A stretch of DNA of 64,000 nt, from NCBI GenBank assembly GCA_945861085.1, contig OX244046.1:496001-560000 (forward strand), given 5' to 3'. The DNA is from Clostridioides difficile_D. GTDB taxonomy: Bacteria; Bacillota; Clostridia; Peptostreptococcales; Peptostreptococcaceae. Shown piece after piece: positions 8,455 to 17,015 of this stretch; positions within the stretch are counted from its first letter, which is position 1, and the number at the start of each line of letters is the position of its first letter. Both the position numbers and the translations under genes were made by a program. The notes beneath the pieces are model-generated. The model saw nothing but the letters and a program-made list of their open reading frames with translations, had not been told where the DNA came from and did not search any database.

Positions 8455-8880
8455 ATGAAAGATTTTGAGAAACTATATGAAGCTACAATTAAGTTAGTAA
8501 GTACTTCATTGAAAGTAAAAGATGACTTGAAAAAGATGTTTAAACAAAATGGATATGATATAACAACTGATCATTATGCGTTATTAAGATTTCTATGGGA
8601 ACAAGATGGAATTTCTCAGATAGATTTATGTGAAAAATCATGTAAGGATAAATCTAACACGACAAGAATTTTAGATGTTATGAAAAATAAAGGATTGATT
8701 GTCCGTAAAGTAGATGTTAAAGATAGACGTAAGTTTCAAATATTTTTAACAGATTTAGGGAGAGAATTAGAAGAACCATTAAATGAAATTGCAAGTATAT
8801 ATGCAACAGAGACATTTAAATCTATCTCTGATGAAGAATTGCCTTTGTTTACTGAGATTTTAGATAGAATTGGAAAGTAA
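8455..8880 (+). CDS. MarR family transcriptional regulator
   Basis: A 141-residue winged-helix regulator: dimerisation helices at both ends and a central DNA-binding domain (about 30-100) with the wing sequence KVDVKDRRKFQIFLT typical of MarR. Ligands are usually phenolics or other toxic small molecules. ATG at 8455 follows GGAGG (8446-8450); an in-frame ATG at 8419 lies inside the preceding gene without a ribosome site. Co-transcription with the flavodoxin gene suggests that it regulates the palindrome-flanked promoter at 7.7 kb. Confidence 0.88.
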   Translation: MKDFEKLYEATIKLVSTSLKVKDDLKKMFKQNGYDITTDHYALLRFLWEQDGISQIDLCEKSCKDKSNTTRILDVMKNKGLIVRKVDVKDRRKFQIFLTDLGRELEEPLNEIASIYATETFKSISDEELPLFTEILDRIGK

Positions 8881-8947
8881 ATATAAATCCTATTTTAAGA
8901 GACTTTTTAACTATTGATGATGCAGAAAGATAGAAAGAGGGATAAGA

Positions 8948-9727
8948 ATGAATTCTAAGATTTATTATTTTTCTGGAACAGGGAATTCGCTAGTAGTTTC
9001 AAAGATTTTAAAAGAAATGTTAAATGGAAGTAAAGAAGTTATACCTTTAGCTATACATAGAAAAGAAAACAATATAGATATAAATGAAGATATATTGATA
9101 ATTGTTTTTCCCGTTTATTTTGCTAATGCTCCTGATATAGTAAAATCTTTTATAGAAAAATTAAATTTTAATAGTAAGACTAATATATATGCTATTGCCA
9201 CTTGTAATGGGGTGGCTGGACATAGTTTATTTACTATAGATAAGTTACTTAAGAAAAAGGGTAAAAAGTTATCTGCTGGTTTTTCAATTAATATGCCTGG
9301 AAATGCTTTGATAACACCTCCAGATGTTGAAGAAGAAAGATTGAGAAATCAAACTAATAGAGTAGCTGAGATTGCAAAATGTATCAATAACTTGGAGATT
9401 GGAAATATAGAGGGAAAAAACAATTTAAAGTCACATATAGATAGTGTTGTACTTCGCTTAGTAGGTAAGAATATGCAAATTGCAACTACTAAATTTTTTG
9501 CAGAAAATAAATGTAATGGATGTGGGACATGCAAAAGGGTTTGTCCTGTAGAGAATATAAGTATAGTTGATAAAAAGCCAAAGTGGGGTAGTGAGTGTGA
9601 AAGATGCCTAGCTTGTTTTCACTGGTGTCCAAAAGAGGCTATTAATATAAAAAAATCATTCCTAACAGATAGAAAGAAGTATCATCATCCAGATGTTACT
9701 GTGAAAGATATATTTTTAGATAAATAG
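8948..9727 (+). CDS. EFR1-type ferredoxin-flavodoxin fusion
   Basis: A 259-residue protein with an N-terminal flavodoxin-like domain (YYFSGTGNSL phosphate loop; about 1-150). The C-terminal 2[4Fe-4S] ferredoxin domain has motifs CNGCGTCKRVCP and CERCLACFHWCP (about 190-235). This is the EFR1-family layout of anaerobic Firmicutes and implies intramolecular electron transfer between Fe-S clusters and FMN. It lies 67 bp downstream of the MarR gene with its own ribosome site (GAGGG) and may belong to the same redox operon. A 3' fragment of a close relative survives at 15.0 kb. Confidence 0.88.
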   Translation: MNSKIYYFSGTGNSLVVSKILKEMLNGSKEVIPLAIHRKENNIDINEDILIIVFPVYFANAPDIVKSFIEKLNFNSKTNIYAIATCNGVAGHSLFTIDKLLKKKGKKLSAGFSINMPGNALITPPDVEEERLRNQTNRVAEIAKCINNLEIGNIEGKNNLKSHIDSVVLRLVGKNMQIATTKFFAENKCNGCGTCKRVCPVENISIVDKKPKWGSECERCLACFHWCPKEAINIKKSFLTDRKKYHHPDVTVKDIFLDK

Positions 9728-9910
9728 ATATATTTAAATTATATTAATAATTGTTTTATTAAATAAAAACTTTAGAGTTAAAAAAAGAAATATAAAGTAA
9801 TATTATAAAGACTCGTAATGTTACCTATACTAAATGAAGTAGATATTAAAAATAACAATATAAATATATAGTTATGTTAATAATATATAGTTACATTAAT
9901 ATAAAAATAA

Positions 9911-9930
9911 AAGTGCCTCATAAATAGAAG
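9911..9930. terminator. Left half of a terminator hairpin split by the IS element
   Basis: AAGTGCCTCA (9911-9920) is the exact complement of TGAGGCACTT (11429-11438) on the other side of the IS. Without the IS and one copy of AAATAGAAG the two would form a perfect 10-bp stem with a 13-nt loop, probably a bidirectional terminator between the ferredoxin gene and the leftward gene at 11476. Confidence 0.65.
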
Positions 9931-11416
9931 AGTGTGGAAATATTTATGTGTATTCTTTAAATAAAAATTTATTTTTTAAGTGATAATTAAACATTTATTT
10001 GTAAGGCTATGGCTTTAAAAATCATAGCCTTATTTTGATATTTTTTCCATTTTTGCAAAAATTATTACCCCTTTAAGAAAATTTCTTAATTTTTTTTGAA
10101 ATATTTTTTTATTAATTTAGAGTTAAAATTCTTTCTTCAAAATAAATACTTAAATGAGCTAAAATTTGAGTCCAATTTCTAATCTTTTGAGTCCATCTTT
10201 CAGAAATATCCATAGTTGCTAAGTATAATGATTTGTGCAAAGAATCATCTGAAGGAAAAATAGACTTCGATTTAGTAACTTTTCTTAATAATCTATTGTA
10301 ACTTTCCATTGAATTTGTAGTATATATCAATGTTCTTATCTCTTGAGGATATTTAAAGTATGTTGCTAGTTCATTCCAATTGCTTCGCCAACTTCTTAAT
10401 GCTATCGCATATTGATTGCCCCATTTTTCCTCTAAGAGCGATAGCTCACTTAATGCTACCTCTTCTGTAAGAGCAGCATATACTTTCTTTAAATCTTTTG
10501 CAAATTCTTTTCTATTTTTATATGATACATAATTTAAAGTATTTCTAATTTGATGTACAACACATCTTTGTATTTCAGTATCAGGAAATACTGCTTTAAT
10601 TGCATCAGAAAACCCAACTAGTCCATCTACAGAAGCTATTAATATATCCTTAACTCCTCTGTTTTTAATATCTGTAAGTACCTTTAGCCAATACTTTGAA
10701 GTTTCATTTTCTCCAATCCATATTCCTAAAACCTCCTTTATGCCTTCTAAGTTAATACCTATAGCTATATAGGCTGCTTTGTTTATTATTCTACCTTCAC
10801 TTCTAACTTTATAATGTATAGCATCCATAAATACAATTGGATAAATCATATCAAGAGGTCTGTTTTGCCATTCATGAGCTAAAGGAATAACTTTATCAGT
10901 AATTTTAGCTATTAGTGAATGAGATATATCAATTCCGTAAATACTTTTAAGGTGGCTTGATATATCTCGAGTGGACATGCCTTTTGAGTACATTCCAATC
11001 ACTTGGTTCTCTATTCCTGATATATCATTTTCATAATTTCTAATTACCTTTGGTTCAAAATCTCCATTTCGGTCTCTTGGAATATTTAAAGTTATTTCTC
11101 CAAAATCTGATTTAACATTTTTATTTCTATATCCATTTCTAGAGTTTTTAGTATTTTTATTCTTATTGTCATATCTATCATAACCTAAATGGTCGTCAAG
11201 CTCCGCTTCTAACATTTGATGAATTGTACTTGCAAATAAATCTTTTAGCATATCTTGAATATCTGTAGTTGTTTTAACATCATATTCTTCAATAAGTTTT
11301 TTTAATATTTCGTTTTTGTTAAACATAAAAAGTGTGCACCTTCCTTTATATAGTGATATTTAATATTTTAATTATCACCACTTTTTAGAAGAATACACAC
11401 TTTATTTTAAAGACCC
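9931..11416 (-). mobile_element. IS256-family insertion sequence
   Basis: A 1,486-bp element with one intact transposase gene. The ends share an inverted GTGTATTCTT block about 17 nt inside each terminus. It is flanked by direct copies of AAATAGAAG (9922-9930 and 11417-11425), a 9-bp target duplication as is usual for IS256 elements. A hairpin at about 10003-10031 (AAGGCTATG ... CATAGCCTT) lies between the transposase stop and the left end and may end its transcript. Confidence 0.93.
10112..11326 (-). CDS. IS256-family transposase
   Basis: A 404-residue mutator-type DDE transposase. The catalytic residues sit in FMDAIHYKV (first Asp), ASVDGL (second Asp) and TNSMESYNR (Glu). The conserved CxxH (CVVHQIRN) lies between the second Asp and the Glu, as in IS256. 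Full length, with no frameshift or stop, so the element may still be active. The basic N-terminal region (NSRNGYRNK) is typical of end-binding. Confidence 0.95.
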   Translation of the reverse strand: MFNKNEILKKLIEEYDVKTTTDIQDMLKDLFASTIHQMLEAELDDHLGYDRYDNKNKNTKNSRNGYRNKNVKSDFGEITLNIPRDRNGDFEPKVIRNYENDISGIENQVIGMYSKGMSTRDISSHLKSIYGIDISHSLIAKITDKVIPLAHEWQNRPLDMIYPIVFMDAIHYKVRSEGRIINKAAYIAIGINLEGIKEVLGIWIGENETSKYWLKVLTDIKNRGVKDILIASVDGLVGFSDAIKAVFPDTEIQRCVVHQIRNTLNYVSYKNRKEFAKDLKKVYAALTEEVALSELSLLEEKWGNQYAIALRSWRSNWNELATYFKYPQEIRTLIYTTNSMESYNRLLRKVTKSKSIFPSDDSLHKSLYLATMDISERWTQKIRNWTQILAHLSIYFEERILTLN

Positions 11417-11475
11417 AAATAGAAGTTTTGAGGCACTTATTATTTGTTTAAATTAATATTTATCATTTTGTAATC

Positions 11476-12102
11476 TTAACCATTTATAATCTCAATCATT
11501 TTTTTTATATCCTCTGATGCCATTTCAAATTTTGATTTTTCAATCAATATGTTTCCGCCAGTCATAATATATGAAGGAAACACTCTTAAATTATCATAAT
11601 AAAGTTCACTGTTACGAAGTTTATATGTTGAAATGGAAGGGATGGCATTCTTTTTTGTATGTTTTTTAGTAATCATATTAAAAGATTTCTTTGCAACATC
11701 TCCCATTAACATTACTACTTCTAGGTTTCTAAATAATTTAATTTCTTCTTCTAAAATAGGCATATGTAATTTAATTGTGTCACGAGTTATTGTATATTCT
11801 GATTTAGGAAGTTTTACTGCGTTAGTTATATAGATACCCATATCTAGGATATCATTTATATTAGATACTTCTATACCTGCATTGTTGAATAATGGAAGAG
11901 TAGTTTTTAAATAGTCAGCATCTTTATCTACACTATAAAAATCGTCGTTAGGGTTAGTTGGTACAACTTCATTAATCATTATAGTCTTTATTTTGTCTGT
12001 ATCTATTGTTATATTAGGAAGATATGATATTATTCTGTTGTCATTAAAAAGATTATTCTGTTTAATAAATTCATTTAATGTTGATTTTATATTTATTTTC
12101 AT
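11476..12102 (-). CDS. Uracil-DNA glycosylase superfamily-like protein
   Basis: A 208-residue cytosolic protein. Segments INEVVPTNPNDDFY, YITNAVKLPKS and VVMLMGDVAKKSFN resemble, in order, the water-activating loop, the TN-containing strand and the LxLG-x-A-K strand of family 4/5-like uracil-DNA glycosylases and relatives. The expected Fe-S cysteines of family 4 are not evident, so enzymatic activity is uncertain. AAGGAG precedes ATG. Its natural terminator is probably the hairpin now split by the IS at 9911/11429. Confidence 0.55.
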   Translation of the reverse strand: MKINIKSTLNEFIKQNNLFNDNRIISYLPNITIDTDKIKTIMINEVVPTNPNDDFYSVDKDADYLKTTLPLFNNAGIEVSNINDILDMGIYITNAVKLPKSEYTITRDTIKLHMPILEEEIKLFRNLEVVMLMGDVAKKSFNMITKKHTKKNAIPSISTYKLRNSELYYDNLRVFPSYIMTGGNILIEKSKFEMASEDIKKMIEIING

Positions 12103-12243
12103 ATAACGAATCTCCTTAGTCTTAAGCTTTAAATACTATAAAAGAGTAGTTCTAAAACATATAATTTTGAAAATATAATAATATATTTGAAAGTATAATA
12201 ACATATAAAACATGACAACAGAATGTCATGTTTTATTAATAAT

Positions 12244-12501
12244 CTATTTCAACTTAGAATTTATTAAAGCTTCTGCCTGTTCATAATCGTCTTTATGAAC
12301 ATAAATTGAGTACTCATAAGAGAAATCTTCTTTTTGCCCTAAACTGCCAAGAATTATTTCATTAAAAAAAGGTTTTTTAGAGTAAGTGTTATTTTTAACT
12401 TTATACTTATATTTAATTTTATTTACTGATAATATACTACATATCTCGTTAAATCTATCTAAAGAATACCCTCGGAAAAGCTTAGTTCTATTTAAAATCA
12501 T
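12244..12501 (-). CDS. Small hypothetical protein (DUF2007-like)
   Basis: An 85-residue soluble protein with no membrane segment. The C-terminal half, with YSIYVHKDDYEQAEALINSKL, resembles the small signal-transducer-like DUF2007 fold, in which a beta strand precedes an (x)DxxxA helix. The ribosome site AGGAGG is strong, so the gene is probably real. Function unknown. Confidence 0.6.
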   Translation of the reverse strand: MILNRTKLFRGYSLDRFNEICSILSVNKIKYKYKVKNNTYSKKPFFNEIILGSLGQKEDFSYEYSIYVHKDDYEQAEALINSKLK

Positions 12502-12639
12502 AAAGACAACCTCCTTTTAAAAGTAATATATTGAAAAGCATAGGAGAGATGAACTATAAGTTGTTATAAATAAAAGGTAGCAAATTTAAATTGATTTGTA
12601 AAGCTTTTAAGAGTATTATACTAGTAATAAAATAAATAT

Positions 12640-12930
12640 AAGCCATTTTCACAAAAGATTCTCAATAATAAAGAATTAAGACCTATTGTATTTACAATTC
12701 CAAATGAAGGAAATGCAAAAAAATTGTATGATATACAAGAATAAGTTTATAGTGGTTGTCCGATTATTGTAGGTATGGAATTTGAAACAGGTTGTGTTTT
12801 TGTAGAGGGTAGTGATGAGCTTAATGATGAAATAACTGCCTTTAAAGGATTAGATAAATATGATATAAATAATTATTATTTAGTAGCAAACTATGTTAGA
12901 TGCCTAAAGAAATATGATTTAATAGATTAG
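12640..12930 (+). pseudogene. Remnant of a hypothetical protein gene
   Basis: One frame reads about 97 codons of protein-like sequence (for example RPIVFTIPNEGNAKKLYDI, then GCPIIVGMEFETGCVFVEG) with a single internal TAA at about codon 36. I find no ATG or ribosome site at its beginning. Codon use is normal, so this looks like a recently decayed gene rather than chance. Family not recognised. Confidence 0.5.
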
Positions 12931-13041
12931 TGCATGATTTAGATATATAGAATAAACTTTAGGCTAGTACAATTATGAAAAATAAGTTTAAGTTTAATGT
13001 AAATAAGTTTAAATCTAATATAATTGTGAAACATAAACTTA

Positions 13042-13080
13042 AATAGAGTTGCCAAAATAAAATTGGCAACTCTATTTTTT
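13042..13080 (+). terminator. Rho-independent terminator
   Basis: Hairpin AATAGAGTTGCCAA / TTGGCAACTCTATT with a 7-nt loop, followed by a T run. It ends transcription from the decayed gene before the ABC operon at 13187. Confidence 0.85.
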
Positions 13081-13186
13081 ATTTTAATTTTTATTAAAAT
13101 TGATAGGTGTTATAGAATTGTTATTTTTTCATGTTAATATTCTCTTAGTAATAGATTTAAGGTATTACAAGAAGGGAGAAATAAAT

Positions 13187-13891
13187 ATGAAAGATTTAAT
13201 TCTTGAAACAAAAAACTTATCAAAAAGATATGGAGAACAAATGGCAGTTAACAATGTTTCTCTACAAATTGAACGAAATAGTATATATGGACTTTTAGGA
13301 CCAAATGGAGCAGGAAAGTCCACAACACTTAAAATGCTTGTTGGTCTTCTTCGCCCAACAGATGGTCGTATTATTTTTGATAGAAAGCCTTGGAAGCGAG
13401 AATCTCTTGCAAAAATAGGTTCTTTAATAGAATCCCCTGCATTGTATGGAAACCTTACAGCAGAGGAAAATTTGTTAGTACATACAAAAATGTTGGGAAT
13501 ACCTAAAGATAAAATTTATGAAGTGTTGGAAATAGTAAATTTGAAAAATACAGGTAAAAAGAGAGCTTCACAATTTTCTATGGGTATGAAACAAAGGTTA
13601 GGAATAGCTATTGCACTTTTGAGTGACCCAGAGTTGTTAATACTAGATGAACCAACTAATGGGCTTGACCCTTTTGGAATTCAAGAACTTCGTGAATTGA
13701 TTGCTTCTTTTCCAAAAAAAGGTATAACTGTAATTCTTTCTAGCCATATTCTATCAGAGGTTGCTCAAGTTGTAGATAATATAGGAATTATAAATGGAGG
13801 ACGATTACTATTTCAAGGAATGCCTGACCCTAATGAAAATCTAGAAGAATTTTTTACAGATGTTATTCTTAAAGGAGGACAAAACAGATGA
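13187..13891 (+). CDS. Lantibiotic/bacitracin-type ABC transporter ATP-binding protein
   Basis: A 234-residue ATPase with Walker A (GPNGAGKST), signature SMGMKQR, Walker B (LLILDEP) and H-loop (SSHILSEV). The sequence style (LETKNLSKRYG, SLIESPALYGNLTAEENL) matches ATPases of lantibiotic immunity and antimicrobial-peptide resistance transporters such as CprA of C. difficile. ATG at 13187 follows GAAGGGAG; earlier in-frame starts lack ribosome sites. It overlaps the permease gene by 4 bp. Because the partner permease is truncated, the transporter is probably not functional. Confidence 0.88.
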   Translation: MKDLILETKNLSKRYGEQMAVNNVSLQIERNSIYGLLGPNGAGKSTTLKMLVGLLRPTDGRIIFDRKPWKRESLAKIGSLIESPALYGNLTAEENLLVHTKMLGIPKDKIYEVLEIVNLKNTGKKRASQFSMGMKQRLGIAIALLSDPELLILDEPTNGLDPFGIQELRELIASFPKKGITVILSSHILSEVAQVVDNIGIINGGRLLFQGMPDPNENLEEFFTDVILKGGQNR

Positions 13892-14520
13892 ATGCTTTAC
13901 AATCAGAACTTTTAAAGTATAAAAGAACATTTATAGGTAAACTTATTGTTTTTTTCCCAGTGTCTTTTGCAACATATGCATTTATAATGCAATCAACACT
14001 TATGCAAAATCCATTATCTCAATCAACTTCTTGGGCGTGGCAAAATCTTTTAGCATTAATTTTTAACTGGTGGTCATTTGTGTTTCTGTCTATTGGATTT
14101 GCATTGTTTGCTACTTTTGTAGCTTCCCAGGAAAAAAAAGCTGGAAATTATCGTGCTTTACGTACACACAATATGTCTCCTATGACACTTTGGATTAATA
14201 AAGTTATAGCTATGGCAGTCTACAGTTTTATTTCAACGCTAGTTTTAATAGTCGTAACAATTATAACTGGTTTAATATTGAAATCTGGGTCGATTCCTTT
14301 TGGACAGATTATAGGGGCAAGTATTGTATGCTGGGTTGTTTCTCTTGTTATACTTCCAATTCAGCTATGGGTAGCTACATGGAAAGGTATGTTCCTAAGT
14401 ATGGGAATTGGAGCTTTAGGCATGATATTTGGTGTCCTTGCTGCGACAAAACCATTTTGGGTTGCAGTACCTTGGAGTTGGGCAGTTAGAATGGTATGCC
14501 TAATCATCAACATACATTAA
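13888..14520 (+). pseudogene. Truncated lantibiotic-type ABC permease
   Basis: 210 codons of an ABC-2-like permease of the lantibiotic protection group: membrane segments near residues 20-35, 48-75, 105-130, 140-165 and 170-190. Homology-like sequence ends at WAVRMVCLIINIH, where family members continue (IIGIHPNG-like, from memory of the family) for about 40 more residues. The stop is at a junction with an oppositely oriented, also truncated response regulator gene, and the two overlap by 21 bp. This is a rearrangement breakpoint rather than a natural end. Confidence 0.72.
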
Positions 14521-14856
14521 ATCATTATAAAATTTAATTTTAGTTTGATTTGACTTTCTTTGTTCGCGTCTTAAATGGGTAGATACTCTAGCTCCAAGTT
14601 TATCTAAATCAAAAGGTTTCGCAATGTAATCATCAGCACCAGCACGAAAACCATTTATCTTGTCAGTATTTTCAATTCCATCTATTTCCGGCATATTTAT
14701 ATCAAGTAAAATAATATCTGGGTTTTTAGATATTTTTTTTAATGCGTCTTTTCCATTTTGAGCAGTGTAAACTTCATAATCATTCATTTCAAAGTAATCT
14801 TTTAATAGTGTTATTATACCTTCTTCATCATCTACGACGAGTATTTTATTGTTCAT
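14500..14856 (-). pseudogene. Response regulator remnant with internal deletion
   Basis: 118 codons of an OmpR-type response regulator. The acidic pocket (VVDDEE) and phosphoacceptor (LLDINMP) are present. After DGIE the sequence jumps directly to NTDKINGFRAGADDYIAKPF, skipping the beta4 region with the conserved Ser/Thr, about 20 residues. The DNA-binding domain is missing: the frame stops at the breakpoint shared with the permease at 14.5 kb. The ribosome site AAAGGAG is intact. It probably belonged to the two-component system that controlled the neighbouring antimicrobial-peptide transporter. Confidence 0.75.
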
Positions 14857-15002
14857 AAAAATTCTCCTTTCTAAATAGAAGTTTGTAGAGTATGTTTATT
14901 TTAGTATACAAATCTCAATAAATTCTCAAATTCTTAGATATATTTCAAAACTTAATCATTAAAGTTAGTATATTTTTATATATTAAATAAATCAAGCATA
15001 TA

Positions 15003-15302
15003 ATTGCTGGCAATTTTAACAGAATACATATTTCATCTTGTCCAAACCAAGATAGTCACTTTTCTATTGATGATACCTGTATAGAATGTGGTATTTGTTC
15101 AAAAGTATGTCCTGTAGGTAATATCAATACTGAAGAAGGTAGACCAAGATTTTTACATAATTGCGAACATTGTCTGGCATGTGTGCATTGGTGTCCTAAA
15201 CAAGCAATTCAATGGAAAGATGTGACTAAAAATAGAAAGAGATACCATAATCCAAATGTAAAGTTAGAAGACATGATAAGTAAAAAAAGTAAGGGTATTT
15301 AA
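15003..15302 (+). pseudogene. 3' fragment of an EFR1-type ferredoxin gene
   Basis: About 99 codons in one open frame encode the C-terminal 2[4Fe-4S] domain: CIECGICSKVCP, then CEHCLACVHWCP, then a tail (RKRYHNPNVKLEDM) close to that of the intact gene at 8948-9727. The flavodoxin domain and start codon are absent. It is a remnant left by deletion or rearrangement next to the damaged ABC locus. Confidence 0.8.
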
Positions 15303-15303
15303 T

Positions 15304-15348
15304 AAAAACCCCATAAATGTCTTAAATACTTAATTTATGGGGTTTTGT
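15304..15348. terminator. Bidirectional terminator
   Basis: AAAACCCCATAAAT (15305-15318) pairs with ATTTATGGGGTTTT (15333-15346). The A-rich and T-rich flanks serve both strands, between the ferredoxin remnant and the leftward amidase gene. Confidence 0.85.
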
Positions 15349-15354
15349 TATGTT

Positions 15355-16182
15355 TTATTTCAAAGTGTTAAGTTCATATAAATCTGTTCTTCTGTGTTTA
15401 AGAAGTGGTAACTGTTGTCTTATGTCAGGAATCAAATCTCTATCAATATCAGCATAAATAATACATTCTTTTTCATCAGCTTGAGCAATGATTTTTCCCC
15501 AAGGGTCTGAAATTCTTGAATTGCCAAAAGCTATGTAGGAAGCATCTTTATTTCTAGCAGGTGCAGCACCAACATAGAATATCTGATTATCTAAAGCACG
15601 CATTCTTATAGATAACTCCCAATGAGCAGGGCCAGTAGTCATATTAAATGCAGCAGGTAAGATAACGATTTCAGCGCCTTTAAGAGCCATTAAACGTGAT
15701 AATTCAGGGAAACGAATATCATAACAAATAGCTATACCAACTTTTCCATATTCAGTATCTATTACAGTGACATTATTTCCAGCTGTAAGAGTATCTGATT
15801 CTTTAAAGCTAACCTTTCCTGTAACTTCAATGTCAAATAAGTGCATTTTACGGTGTTTTCCAATTAGAGTTCCATTTTTATCAAATACATAGCAAGTATT
15901 ATAGATTTTTCCATCTTCTAACTCAGGAATACTACCAGAAACTAGATAAATTCCATGTTTCTCAGCTAACTTACTCAATACTATTGTTGTTTCACCTGGA
16001 TATTCTTCAGCAAATTTAGGAAAATATTTATTTTCATATGGGCAGTTAAACATTTCTGGCAAAACTACAATTTTAGCTCCTTTGGTGGCAGCTTCTGTTA
16101 CCATATCTACAGCATGATTAATATTTTCGGTTTTATTTTCTGTAGTCATCATCTGACAAACTGCAATTTTATAGGAATTCAT
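15355..16182 (-). CDS. Carbon-nitrogen hydrolase, omega-amidase (Nit2)-like
   Basis: A 275-residue nitrilase-superfamily enzyme. The catalytic triad is visible: Glu43 in LPEMF, Lys in HRKMHLFD and Cys in ICYDIRFPE. Sequence style matches Nit2-type omega-amidases, which hydrolyse alpha-ketoglutaramate or alpha-ketosuccinamate to the keto acid and ammonia; other small amides are possible. Cytosolic, with no signal peptide. ATG at 16182 is chosen because AAAGGAG lies 8 nt upstream; an in-frame TTG at 16200 overlaps that site. Monocistronic, ending at the bidirectional terminator. Confidence 0.88.
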   Translation of the reverse strand: MNSYKIAVCQMMTTENKTENINHAVDMVTEAATKGAKIVVLPEMFNCPYENKYFPKFAEEYPGETTIVLSKLAEKHGIYLVSGSIPELEDGKIYNTCYVFDKNGTLIGKHRKMHLFDIEVTGKVSFKESDTLTAGNNVTVIDTEYGKVGIAICYDIRFPELSRLMALKGAEIVILPAAFNMTTGPAHWELSIRMRALDNQIFYVGAAPARNKDASYIAFGNSRISDPWGKIIAQADEKECIIYADIDRDLIPDIRQQLPLLKHRRTDLYELNTLK

Positions 16183-16390
16183 AGAAATTACTCCTTTCAA
16201 TATTTTTATGTTATTATAACATATTAAATAAAAATTAGATATTGTTAGATTTCCCTAAAATAGGTATGAAGAGAGTCTGATAAACATATTAAAAAAGTAA
16301 ATAAATATTCTTATGACTATGGAATGTATCCATATATTGACTTTCTTTATATATATTGATAGTATTATAGATAAAATAGAATAATTAATA

Positions 16391-16514
16391 GAGTTTTATA
16401 GGGTTCCGCAATTATTAATGATTGGTCTGGTCCAAGATAAAACCCACAACATAGTTTTTGTTGTGAACACGGAAGGATAAAAACCTGGGAGATATTTTAT
16501 AATATTTCTCAGGT
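16391..16514 (+). promoter_or_regulatory. Guanidine-I (ykkC) riboswitch with terminator
   Basis: The 5' leader of the gdx gene contains the ykkC signature segments in order: GGGTTCCG (16420-16427 region), GGTCTGGTCCAAGA, then ACACGGAAGGATAAAAACC and TGGGAG. The last strand overlaps a terminator hairpin (ACCTGGGAGATATTTT / AATATTTCTCAGGT, about 16483-16514) followed by U-rich sequence. Guanidinium binding should stop this hairpin forming and switch the exporter on. The downstream gene is a guanidinium exporter, which strongly supports the call. Confidence 0.9.
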
Positions 16515-16562
16515 TATTTTATTGGTAAAAAAAGAAATATATTTGAAAAGAGGGATTATTTT

Positions 16563-16883
16563 ATGAAATGGTTATTTTTATTTATTGCAGGTTTATTTGA
16601 AGTATTTTGGGCTTTTCAACTAAAAAACTCACATGGATTTTCTAAATTGACTCCAAGTATACTTACTATCGTTGGAATGATTGTAAGTTTTTATTTTTTA
16701 TCATTAGCACTTAAACATCTTCCACTTGGAACTTCGTATGCAATATGGACTGGAATTGGCACAGTTGGTACAGCTATTGTAGGAATGGCTATCTTAAATG
16801 AGCCTATCAGTATGGCTAGAATTACATGTATAGGTTTTATTGTGGTGGGGATTGTAGGATTAAAGTTACTATCTACTAATTAG
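16563..16883 (+). CDS. gdx: SMR-family guanidinium exporter Gdx (SugE-like)
   Basis: A 106-residue small multidrug resistance protein with four membrane helices. The essential glutamate is in helix 1 (GLFEVFWA, Glu13), and the KHLPLGTSYAIWTGIG motif of helices 2-3 is typical of the Gdx/SugE branch. Gdx proteins export guanidinium in exchange for protons as dual-topology dimers. Control by the upstream guanidine-I riboswitch favours Gdx over a broad drug exporter. GAGGGA precedes ATG. Confidence 0.92.
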   Translation: MKWLFLFIAGLFEVFWAFQLKNSHGFSKLTPSILTIVGMIVSFYFLSLALKHLPLGTSYAIWTGIGTVGTAIVGMAILNEPISMARITCIGFIVVGIVGLKLLSTN

Positions 16884-16896
16884 AATGTATTAATTT

Positions 16897-16975
16897 AAAT
16901 AAGCTATGAAGTTAAAGGTGATAAAATGTCTTAAAACAATCGACATTTAAAAAGTCCTTACTTCATAGCTTATTC
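16897..16975. terminator. Terminator region between gdx and purC
   Basis: A long hairpin with arms AAGCTATGAAG (16901-16911) and CTTCATAGCTT (16961-16971). Inside it is a smaller hairpin AAATGTC / GACATTT. Convergent genes end on either side, so it probably serves both strands. Confidence 0.7.
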
Positions 16976-17015
16976 TATTTATAAGTTTATTATATTTGAA
17001 AATTATATGTATATA

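Noticed and set aside
13100..13186. N-terminal extension of the lantibiotic-type ATPase
   Set aside because: No ribosome site before 13100; the GAAGGGAG before 13187 and family length fix the start.
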